Below, piece after piece: positions 31,586 through 43,500 of a stretch of 64,000 bases of DNA. Below the pieces are notes generated by a model. That model worked only from the letters and a program-made list of their open reading frames with translations, was not told the DNA's origin and did no database searches. Origin of the DNA: Trebouxia sp. TZW2008 (Eukaryota; Chlorophyta; Trebouxiophyceae; Trebouxiales; Trebouxiaceae); NCBI GenBank assembly GCA_002118135.1, contig BDIU01000009.1, forward strand, positions 62,001 to 126,000, in the 5' to 3' direction. Each line of letters begins with the position of its first letter. Position 1 is the first letter of the stretch. Made by a program: the position numbers and the translations under genes.

Positions 31586-34500
31586 ATGTCTGCGATTCCA
31601 CTCCCCGAAACTTCAGGTGACGAAATACATCTCGGGCAGCAGAACGCGTCATCTGAGCCTCTCCAGGTAATTAGTCACTTCAACGGAGAGCTGCACAACG
31701 CGGATGCTGTCCGCAACCCCACTTCCGGAGATTCTTCAGAACAGCTTCTTGACTCGGTCAAAGACTGGGAAATCGAGGTAGATGATAGCGAAGAAGATGT
31801 CCATAACGAAGCCACTCGGCAAGCCTGGGAGGACAGGCAGTTCATGAGTGTCGGTGGGGATCTGCGCTGTCTGGAAGGTCAGTGGTGGTGCTCATCTTCA
31901 CACATATCACCAAAAGGAGCTCGAGCATTTCAGTTGGGTGCGGAAACCCGATGTAATGTGGCTCACCTTTCAAAGAAACCGCTTTTGAGACTTGACCGTC
32001 ACTTGGGCATGAGCTCACACCTTACATAAAGCACACTCAAGCTGATGCAGCTACTGCATGATCTTGCCCAGATGTCAACGAACGCAGTTTTGCTGGCACA
32101 GATGATGATGATGATGATGATTACGATGATTATGATGGCATTGATAGTGATGACGACGACATCATCGATGATGATGACGACGTCATTGATGATGATGATG
32201 ATGATGATGAGGACTTCATAGTGGAAGCAGATGCAGTAGAAGAAGGGGTGCCTTGGGACATAGACCCACCAGAGAATTTGGCAGATCCACTGAATGCTGT
32301 ACCATCAGAGGCAGATCCTGCTGAGCATGACCCGCATGAGTATGGGCTCGCACTTGCTCCAGGAGACCCTGACCTTGACCTAGGTTTGTACACTTTTTGC
32401 TCAAGTATGGGAGTGCATTTGCTCCAGGAACCCCTGATCTTGATCTAGGTTTGTACACTTCCTGCATGACTATGGGTTTGCATTTGCTCCAGGAGACCCT
32501 GACCTTGACCTAGGTTTGTACACATCTGGCATGAGTATGGGTTCGTACTAGCTCCAAAAGACTTTGACTTTGGCATGCTTATCACCTTACCTTTGTTAAA
32601 TGCAAGCAGTCTTCTGCAGGTCTCTATGATGAAGAAGTGATGAATGCACCAGATAAAGACTATGTTGAACAACATGCAAATTTTATCAATTCAACACGAT
32701 GACGACATGTTGCAAGCGTGTCTCTGCGTTTGTCAGATGCGAGCATGCTTCCAAGGTCTCTGTGATGAGTACCTGATGATTGGTTCAGATGTGGACTTCA
32801 TGGACATGATTCGACTTCTTCCTCACACTTCTCAGAAGTAACCATGCCCCTCTAGATGTCTGTGATCAGGGCATGATTGGGCTGATGAAAAGGACCTGTT
32901 GTTGTTAAGAACATGCTCACAGCATCATGACAGATTTCCTAGACACCTTGTGATTGCAGCCTGAGCTCATTAATTTTGAGTCTACTATACCTCGAGCACT
33001 AGCACTCCATTTCATCATCTTCATTACCTTAGCCACTTGTAGGCATGCTTCTACAATTCTTTATGATGGAGACATGCTCAACGCAGATGGAAGAATTCAT
33101 GGGCATGGTTGAGTTCTTTCTGCACACTTCTCTGATGGGAGCATGCTTCTACAGGTCTTTATGATGAAGAAGAGATGCATGTGATTGAGCCAGATGAAGT
33201 CATGTTTGAGTCAGATGAAGACTTTGATGAAGATGACCTGCCGGAACTTGCGGGAGAGCTTGATGAGTTTGAGGAGCCGGAGTACTACACGCATTTGCGA
33301 GAATTACAGGTATGCACCAATGTGCAATCACGCATCTGCATTTACGCACACCGCTCAACCTTAGTAGTCCTCACAATTGTACAGTTACAAGATGTTGTCA
33401 CACAGCTAACTGGCACTGATAACTTCAACGAATTGGAGATGTTGTCACACAGCTAATTGGCACTAATATCTTTTATGAATCGGAGGCAGAGAACCCCATG
33501 CAATCGCGAGAATCAGAGGGACGTGTGCATGAGTCCTTGTTCACAAGCTGTTGGAACAAAGCCAAATGGCAAGCTGGCATTGTTGCTTTGTGTGCGTTGC
33601 ACCGGCAAGAGTACTTCAAGCATTTGTGTAATTTAGTAACATGCATTTGTGCGCAATTGACAAGATGTTGCAATAGACCCGACTTGCCTTGATGACTTTC
33701 ACAGCCTGTACATGCAAGAGATTCTCAAACACATTCTGTCTGCTCGTGACGACAGCAGCAGCTTAGTCAGCAGCGCAGCGCAGCTCAGATCATCCCCAGC
33801 TGCAGACAGCTTCAGATCTGCTTGACTCATTTGCTGAGGCGTACTCTCGTTTTCTTTTATTCTAAACATTGGCTAGACAGACTCAGCAGGCCCAGCTAGG
33901 TACATACTGGAGCAACCAATGGTCTCCAACCAGTTTGGTCCTGTGCTACTGTCAGTCATGATCTACATCCTGCAACATCATCAATATACCCTGTCAGGGC
34001 CACATGAGATTCAACAGCAGCAGCGTCATTTTATTATCCATTCCTACGTTATCTTCTACTTTTCCTTGCTTTTGTACAGCTGCCATTGCATGATTCAGCA
34101 ATTGCACACTGCATGGAGTAACTCGCATTTCTTGTAAACGCCACAAGGTATCATGCACACGAACAGCTGCAATGGCTCAGCAGATCCAGGTGCACTCTCC
34201 GGCTTCTGCAGACCAAAGTTGACTGCTGACATTCATGCTTCTAGAATGGCAGATTGTCCAATACATCATTTCAAGAAGCTTGGTGGGCGAGACATGATCT
34301 GCTGTGCAGTTCACGATGCACCCATCATGGAGTATCCTAAACATTGCACAGCTGTCGTTGCATGCTTCAGCAATTTGCACACTGCATTGCATGGCTTACA
34401 TGGCTCGTGGGCGCGATTGACATGTGAGCCTGCTGTGCAGTTCACAATTCAGCCGGCATCATTATCAGATGACAACTGCATTCTTCAGCAATTGCACACT

Positions 34501-37500
34501 GCATGAATTGATTCACATTGCTTGTGGGCGCCATTGACATGTGACCTGCTGTGTAGTTCACAATTCAGCCAGCATCAGGATCAGATGACAAGATTCCAAG
34601 CTTTTGGGGTAGACAGCATATTGATGATGATGATGATGTTGATGATGACTGTGAGTTTCACACGCACCCATGTCCTTTTCTTTCATGTTTGTTGCTTATG
34701 TTCAAGCCTATGTCAAATGCCAGAAGTGCCTGCCCTGCCCTGCTGTGCCCTGACATGCTGCGCCCTGCCCTGCCCTGCCCTGGGCCAGGCTCTTCTGCCC
34801 TGCCCTGCCCTGGGCCAGGCTCTTCTGCCCCGCCCTTTCCCGCCCTGCCAGGCCCAGCCCCGCCCTGCCTTGCCCTGCCCGGGACCAGGCTGTTGTACCC
34901 TGCCCTGCTGTGCCTTGCCTTGCCCCAGCCCACTCTGGTCTGCCCTGCAGCATTGTGCCTTGTGCTGCTTGAATCAATTCTGCTTGCACCATTTTGCTTG
35001 CATCCATCTTTTCTCCGCCTGGCTTCTTTCTGTTTGACGTCCTTGACGGAATTTGCCCTGTCTTGTCCTTCCAGGCTCTGTTCTGGCCCACGCTGTATGG
35101 CCTCTGGCTTTGCCTGTGCTGCCCTGCCCAGCCCTGCCCCTGCCTGGTTTTGATCTAGCCTCATTGCCCTGCCCTACCCTCTCCTGCCCTGCTCTGCCTT
35201 GCAGTTATTGATTCACTCTGCCACTGCTGCACTGTTGTTACGCCGTCTTTGACTTTCTTCTGTCCTGCCCTACGCCTTGTTGCCCTGCCCTTCCAGTCAG
35301 CATGCCAGTCCCTGCAGTGACATGTCATCACGACCCCACCCGCTAACAGCAACCCCCCTTTGCAGAGTACAAGATTCCATGGCTCTACTGGACTGAGACA
35401 TCAGCTGTTGTGTTTGAGTTGAAGTGCATGCTGAGTGTATGGCATGCTGAGTGTCATGCATGCTGAGTGAAGTGCATGCTGAGTGAAGTGCATGCTGAGT
35501 GAAGTGCATGCTGAGTGAAGTGCATGCTGAGTGAAGTGCATGCTGAGTTCTGAGTGACTGAGTGCAGTGACAAGTCAGGAGGCAGAGACTGAAGAAGAAG
35601 ATGAGGTGCCCCAGGCGAGCTTCTTCAGCAACGCACAGAACACAAGACTGCCATGGTTTCATCTCAGTGCCTGTAGTAATCATTTTCAGGCAGCAGACTC
35701 ATTGAGTGCAAATGGAACCCCAAGCTGCGGCACTATTACAGGTACCTCCTCATATCGAATGATAGGTCATCAGCTTGCAACAAGATTCTTGTACAAGTTG
35801 GGAGCGCATCACTGAAAAATTATGTGTTTCTTGAATTCTATACTGTTTGATAAGTCTTTTTTCGTTCGCTTACAATACTTTTTTAGAGTGTAGAGAACAT
35901 AGCTTGGTCGGTCAGAGTACCCTACAAAATGTCCTGCTCAAAACCGTATGGAGACATTGATCAATGAACTTGCTTTCCACAGTGAAGTTTTGCACTGTGA
36001 GCTGATCACTGGACTGTTGCCTCGAGAAAACATTGATGGTGGTTTTGTCTGTGTTCAGCTCAAATGCAGTGAACATCTCACAGCGATGGACATTGTTGTC
36101 AAGCTTGGCTGCCCTCAGTATTGTGGCAAACAACAGCGACATAGCATCAGCAGGAAGGACTCACTCCTTGTTGCCTGGGAGGAAGATATCTCAAGAGAAT
36201 AAACAAGTGAGTGTGTAATCATTTTGTAGGAGCATCATGGCTCTTGGGCTACCTCTTGAGACAGAGGCTTCCGTCATGACGCCTAATGGCGTAGACTTGT
36301 CTTCTTTTCTTTTCGTTTCTTTCATCATGCTCTGTCATAGCAAGTGCTTCATGGCATACACAATCTTCTGCAGCAACAACCTTTTTGCAAACGCCGCAGT
36401 TGATGCTGAAGTTATGGAAGAGTAAACCAGCAAGACTTATTGTTTTCCAACAAAGAGTGTGTGGGGCTCCAGGGCTAATGTGTGATGGCACAAAACAGCT
36501 TAGGCAGGAGCGCCTGAAGTCAGTTTGATGCTTCTGTACGCAGCTAGCAGGGTCACATTACCCCGCAAACAAGCATGCGAGTGATGATAACGATGTGTAT
36601 GGCTATGTGTCAAGCACTCATGATCTAGCTTTGCTGATTCAGGCTCGCAAGAAGAAGAGATTGTGATGCTGAATGATGAATTCACCCTAGCAGTTTGGCG
36701 CCTGCCAGCTGCACCAGCAGCTTCAGCTTCTGTGTCAGTTTCAGCAGCAGCTTCGGCAGCAGCTGAGGCTTCAGCGGCACCTGAGAATGCAGCTTCCACC
36801 TCAGCTGCAGGCGCTGCCTCTGCTCCAGCTGCTGCAGCAAGTTCCTTAGACGCGCCTGAACATGACACGCGGCTGAAATGGTTATTCCCTGGACTCAGTG
36901 AGCAGCAATTGCTGAAAGTAATGCACGCCAGGCACAATCCAAGGTGGTCGAATAGAAGACGCAGACGAGCAATAGGCGCGCATAGGAAGGCTATGCAGAA
37001 AGTGGCAGTGACTGGAGAGACAGATGCTGTACTGATGGCCTTCACTGAGACTCGTTTCAGGGCGTACAGCATAGACAGATCGCCTGATGGCAGATTTCTT
37101 GCTATAGGTGAGCATGACATGCCTGTTCTGATTGGATCTTGCATGTGAGCCTTGCAAGTCAGTTGCGTGGTGGGTCAACAATGAGCCATGGACTACAAAG
37201 CAGACAGGTTGTCTGATGGCAGATTTGCTAGTGTTGGTGAGCATGACTCTCAGCTGCTTCATTGTCTGTTCTTGTTGATGTTGCAAATGGATCTTGCATG
37301 TTGCTCTTGCACTTGATCTTGCATACTTTATTGCATGTCACGCGCCTTGTGGCTTAGGGCTGAATTGGGTGTACCTTGCAGACAGATCGCCTGATGGCGA
37401 ATTTCGTTGCTGTCAGTGAGCATGGCCTTGAGCTGCTGCACTGCCACTTCTTGTTGATCTTGCGTGTCAAGTGCATTGTGGCTCAAAAATGAGTTGGGTG

Positions 37501-40500
37501 TACAGTGTAGACAGGTCGCTTGATGACAGCTTTGTGGCTGCTGGTGAGCATTGCCTTGAGCTGCTGCACTGCCAGTTCTTGTTGATCTTGCATGTCAGAT
37601 GTTGTGGCTCAGCAATCAATAGGGAGTGCAGCAGAGACAAGATGCTTGTTGACAGGTTTGTATGGCGGTGAGCATGACCTTGAGCTGCTACACTGCCACT
37701 TCTTGTTGATCTTGCATGTCGGGTGGTGTGGCTCAGCAATCAATAGGGAGTGCAGTAGAGACAGATCGCTTGATGACAGATTTGTAGATGTTGGTGAGCA
37801 CCCTTGGGCTGCTTCGTTGTCTTGTTTCAGGCGCAAGCAGCTGCCTGAAACAAGTCAATGAGACAGCAAAAGAGCAGCCACTGCATTGCTGACCTGCATC
37901 ACTGTGTCTTCTTTACGTCTTCTAGGCAGAATACTTTTGGCCGAAAGACAGCACTTGGCTATCACTCTGACAGTAGCCTCTTCTTCTTTGCATCCATTCT
38001 TCTTGCCTTTTCTTGCATCTGCTGTTTCTTTTGTGTCCAATTCTGCAAAAGGTGGACTGAGCTGAACTGCTTTGCAGGCGGCTCTGGCGGACTGGTCTCT
38101 TTATACGAGCTGGCAGTAAATCCAGATCATGAATCTCGTGCGCCTAGTAACAGCACGCCTGACTCGCACGGACAGACTAATCCAGATCTGAGGAGCGCTC
38201 ATCATGTCTCATCTGACATGCACAGACAGAGTGATGCAGCCTTAAGGAGCGCTAAACTGGCAGCCAGCAGGAAGGCATCTTCCAAACTAGAAAAGCCAGA
38301 TTCCAGCAGGTGCCCTCTGGCTCTGCAGCTGGTTAGTCATATAGCGCTTGAGAGCTATGATGGCATGATCAAGCCGGAAACAATGGCAAACAGGTAAGGC
38401 CATGTCAGCATACAGACTGCAAAGGTACATATGAGCAAGGGCAATCTGATGTCAGAACGGTGCCCCTGCAAACAAAAACAGCCTTTGCCAAGAAAATCAC
38501 TGCGCTATTGAGTTGTATTGTGCTCCTACCTCTCCAGCTGGTCAGTCATGCAGCGCCTGAACGTTGCGACTGTGTGATCAAGTCAGAAACAATCGCCGCC
38601 AGGCAGGACACTGCTGGAGTAATACAAGAAAATGATGACACATTTCAGCACATGTGTGAGGTGTGTGAGGCCCAAGTCCTATCTTACCAGGCTGGCTTGA
38701 TTTGGGCATCATAGTAATAGCTGTTGATGTACTGTTGAAAACCCAGACAAATCAATGCCAGGCAGGACACTGCTGGAGTGAATGCCGTTGTACTGTAATT
38801 CCTTGTCATAAGCAGACTGTATACACCAACATGCTGTAACCTTGTGAAGCAGCTTGATACAGCATTGATTGCATGTGAACTTGATCATCTTGTGGTCATT
38901 TGAATTCCTATGTGAAATGACCTGGGCTTTCTGCATAACAAACATGATCATCAATGCAAGCTTTTTGGGTGTGCAGTGTGCGATTTGGCGTGGTGGCCGG
39001 CCGCCTCAGGCTGTTAGTAGCCTGCCAAAATGGCCTGGTGTATGTCTTTGAGGTGGGCCCAGGGCCGCTGGATTCAGCCCCTGCTGGGCTGCCCTGCCAC
39101 AGCTTGCAAAGTGGCCCTGAAAATGCCTCACACCCAGAACAACGTGAGGTGAGTGGTCTCTCATTGCCTCTCCAGCTTAGTGCTACAACGTGGTTGATTG
39201 CAAAAGGCATGCCAAAATGATTTAATGTACAGCTTTGAGGTCGGGCGGGGGCTGCTAGATTCAGCCCCTGCTGGACTGCCCTGCCATAGCTTGCAAAGTA
39301 GCCCTGACATTTCCTCACACCCAGAACGACGCGAGGTAAAATGACTTTCTTGAATCCTAGACTCTGTCTGGGTGACACACCATCATCTAAACTGTCAGTA
39401 GCCAATATCCCCATGGCTTTTTCATGCAACGGCTCCCTTCAGTCTGTAGTGCCAACTGATCACACATGGCCTTCTGAATGTGGTTCAGATGCCAAGTGTA
39501 CAGCTGCCGGTTACGCTGCAGCAAATTGAAGCATGCCAGACACGAAATGCATGAAAACAGTGCACACTGAAGACTGTACTTCTCAGATTCGCCAGAAGTG
39601 CCAGCTTCTGATCACAGCAGCTGCAGGTTTGAAATCAGTATGCAAGCCTGACATGAATACCTCTTGCACATGCATATGTCAAGACGTAAAAGCAGATGAC
39701 CATGTATACAATCACATGGGATCATGCAGTGTCTCACTGGCTGCCATGGATGCACAGCACAACAAAATTCAACATAAAGAATAGTTTGCCGGGGGGTTTT
39801 GCACAGCTGAACAGGCTGAATGACATATTACTCACCCGGTATGTCTACTGATGGTAAGATTGCAGCTGTTTCAGGAAAACGCTCAGCCCAAACTGAGTGC
39901 TTACCTGTGTCGCAATTTGAGATTGCATACAGATCCCCATTTGTGTGCATATGCAGGTCTTGTTCATGTCAGATCGCCGCAATTTGTCAATGCCTACACA
40001 TCCCGATCTGTGTGCACATGCAGGTCTTGTTCATGTCAGACCAGCAGCTACATGATGTGCATGAACTGGCCTTAGATGGAGCTCCTGAAGACACGGACTG
40101 GGAGCCTTACTCAAGCACAGGCTCAACAGCAGTGCTGAAAAGCTTTCCAGGACCTTGCAACTTTGCAGCTGCAAGCCCAGACGGCCAATGGGTGGCGGTC
40201 GTAGGGGATTCAGCTTGCGTAGTGCTGCTGCATCGAAGCGACGAGTACAAAGTGCTTGTTAAAACGCTTGCCGAAACCTCGTCAGCAAGGAGGAAGCGTC
40301 AGAAAAGTGCTCTTCTGCAGTTTCGCGCAAAGCGACCACGGATAGACCGTCGCATGTATCCAAACGAATCCAGAGACCCAGCAGGTGAATCCTTCAGTTT
40401 GAATTTGACTACTGCTGCTTGTAGCTTTTCAGTCTTCTTCTTCCCCTCCTGCTGGCTTCTCTTGCACTTCAATTCTTTACATTTTGTTCTTCATTTTCTT

Positions 40501-43500
40501 TACATACATTGTTTCTGCTGAGTGGGCCCCTTCTTCTTTCTGACACATTGGAAATATACAGAAAAGGACAGGTTTGAAGTGTTTTCGTGCCAACTGTCCT
40601 TCCTGTCATATACTGTTTTCACTGCAGAAAGATGCACAGATGGATGTGTTTGATGACATCATGCTGTGCTGTGCTGTGCTGGCGTGCTGCCTTTAATACA
40701 AGCTGCATAGCTGCATAGCTGTCATGTCAACTCAAACTTTGGCTAAGCCACTTGGCAGCAGCATTTGCATGGTCTGCAAGCCCAGGAATAAGCTTCCTGG
40801 CCTGCTGTTACTAGAGGCTCCAAATATGATACCTACCAATGTAGACTAGAGTGCTGTTTTCTCATAAGCACATACCCCTTTGACATCCCACTCACAGCAA
40901 ATTCAAACAAGCGCTGATGGCAACTTGCTTGCAGTGTTCCGGGACAACTGCCAGGCAGTCAGTCTTCTTCTCTCTCTGCTTCCGCTCCTCTCTTGCTCCT
41001 CTTCTACTCTTGCCCACTCTGCTTCTTCATGTTGCAAGCAGCCAGCACTGCTGTTGGAACTCTGACAGCAGCTTACTTTCAGGGACCAGCGACCACCAGC
41101 AGGCAGTGACTGTACTTCTTCTCCGCTTTAACTGCTCTCTTGTTCTTTGCTAACTCTTCTTCTTCTGGTCGCAGGCAGTCAGTACTGCTGCTGGAACTCT
41201 GACAGCAGCTTACTTGCAGGCTCCAGCGACTACTATCAGGCAGTCGCCATTCTTCTTCTCCCTCTGCTTGACCTCCTCTCTTCTGCTTCTGCCCTGACTC
41301 TTCTTCTTCTTGTGGTTGCAGGCAGTCAGTACTGCTGCTGGAACTCTGACAGCAGCCTACTTGCGGTGTCCAGCGACTACTACCAAGCAGTCATGGTCTT
41401 CAATGTCAAGACCAAGCAGCAGGTGTGATTCGCTGTGCATGCCCTGCCCCTTCAGCATTATGATGGCATGGGCTTGTTTGTGCTTTACGTCATCGTCATC
41501 CTGACCATCATCAACACTCTCCAGGATCCCTGTGTTTCTATGGACTCAGTAAATCTGTAGAGTGCACAGTTGGCCAAATAAAAATTCCCAACAATTCTTG
41601 CTGTGACCGCTTGTATGGAAAGGACAAAAGCTCACACTCCATCAAGGCACTGGGCCCTTTTTGCTTCTCAGCTGACACTCAGGCCATTGTGATTTGGTTT
41701 GGTTTGGTCTGGTGATGATTTTATGTAATTATATTTGGCTAAGCTTGGATTGGATTTTCTTTGCTTCGCTTTGCTTTGCTTTGCTTTGCTTTGCGTTGCT
41801 GTGCTTTGCTGTGCTTTGCTTTGCTTTGCTTTGCTTTGCGTTGCTTTGCTTTGCTTTGCTTTGCTTTGCTTTGCTTTGCGTTGCTTTGCGTTGCTTTGCT
41901 TTGCTTTGCTTTGCTTTGCTTTGCTTTGCTTTGCTTTGCTTTGCTTTGCTTTGCTTCGCTTCGCTTGACTTTCAAACTCAATTGCTTACTTTGATACAAC
42001 TTTTGACTGAAATTTGCAGGTAGTCAGGTTTGAGGACCACCTGGATCCCTGCCTGGCGCTGTCTTTTGCCCCTTGGGATCCACAGCTGCTGGTCTTTGCT
42101 GAGAGCAACTCCAGGCTGTATGTCACAGGTAAGTCACATTGTGCATCTCAAATCATGTGCATCATGCATCAGATATCAGTGCTACACAGCAATTGCCTTA
42201 TCTGCCCCCAAGGATCCACAGCTGCGGGTGTTGGCTGAGTGCAACTCCAGGCTGTATGTGACAGGTAAGTCACATCGTGCATTACAAGTCACTTGCAGCA
42301 TGCTTCACAGGTCGTTTGTGTCAGGCACGGTGCAGCTGCTTGTCCACTCAGTCACTATGCCAATCCCATCCCCCTCAACACCCTCAACCCGATCCCCCTG
42401 AGCCTCAGCCCCGTTCCCTTAACCCCTCATCCCTGAGCCTCCCTTCCCTCAATCCCCCTCCCCCCCCCCCGCCTCCCTTGCACGTCTGACATAGAAGTGT
42501 GCGATGCAGATTTGCGACATGTGTGCAAAGCCCGGCAGCAAATCCAAATTCAACAAGAAGACAAGAGAGACCCCCTCAATTTCATCAGGGACGAAGGCTC
42601 AAACCATATCAAGGGCTTAGCCATCACGCCTGGCGGTCGTCTGCTGATTGCTCATAAGGTGAGGTTACTCTTTGCTGCAATGCCATACCCCTTTGAGGGA
42701 AACATAGGAAACAAAAACAGATCAAAACAAAGGAAAGGAAGAGACCAAAAAGAGAAGGATAAAAAAGATCTCTGCATGCACAAAGCTTTGCTAAATCACA
42801 TCAGGGGCTTAGCCATCACGCCTGGCGGACGTCTGCTGATTGCTCATAAGGTGAGGTTTCTGTTTGCTGCAATGCCATACCCCTTTGAGAGAAACATAGG
42901 AAACGAAAACAGATCAAAACAAAGGAAAGGAAGAGACCAAAATCAGAAGGATAAAAGAGATCTCTGCATGCGCAAAGCTTTGCTAAATCACATCAGGGGC
43001 TTAGGCATCACGCCTGGCGGTCGTCTGCTGATTGCTCATATGGTGAGTCTTCTCTTTGCTGCAATGCCATACCCCGTTAAGAGAAACATAGGAAACAAAG
43101 AAAGATCAAAACAAAGGAAAATTCAGAAGGAGACAAGAGATCTCTGTATGCACAAAGCTTTGCTGAACACATCCAGGGCTTAGCCATCACGCCTGGCAGA
43201 CATCTGTTGATTGCTCATGTGGTGAGTGCTGTCCTTGTTGCAATGTCAACCCATTGTGAAAAAACATAAACAAAAGGAAAAACAGACAGAAACAAAGGGA
43301 AGGAAATGGCAAAAAGCACAGGAAAAAAAGGAGACCTACACAGTCACGCAGCATTCATGAATCACATCAAGGGCTCAGCCATCACGCTTGGCAGACGCTT
43401 CTTGATTGCTCATGCGGTGAGTGTCCTCTCTGCTGCAATGCCATACTTCCATGAAAAAAGTATCAAAAAAAGGGAAGAAGCAAAGGAAAGGAAATGGTAA

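Larger units (their letters stand above)
33310..36642 (+). other. Unresolved part of the WD40 gene
   Basis: Three small exons at 35366-35423, 35697-35741 and 35894-35945 link in phase and read YKIPWLYWTETSAVVFEL, then LIECKWNPKLRHYYR, then EHSLVGQSTLQNVLLKT. An upstream segment near 33665-33745 fits in phase to the first if the donor is C|GTGACG, but it does not match the phase of exon 3. A possible exon also lies within 36050-36200 (CSEHLTAMDIVVKL). The rest is intron with R2 repeat copy 33866-33955 and CCCTG arrays. Confidence 0.45.

Noticed and set aside
34658..35164. Long ORFs on both strands, Gly/Arg/Gln-rich or Cys/Leu/Pro-rich
   Set aside because: They are generated by CCCTG pentamer repeats, which are open in many frames.
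40895..40980. Apparent WD exon reading SADGNLLAVFRDN
   Set aside because: It is out of phase with the preceding exon end (phase 1), while 41322-41422 fits exactly and shares the same sequence plan. I treat it as a diverged echo copy.
41694..42023. ORFs of 70-110 codons in several frames
   Set aside because: They are products of the (CTTTG)n microsatellite.
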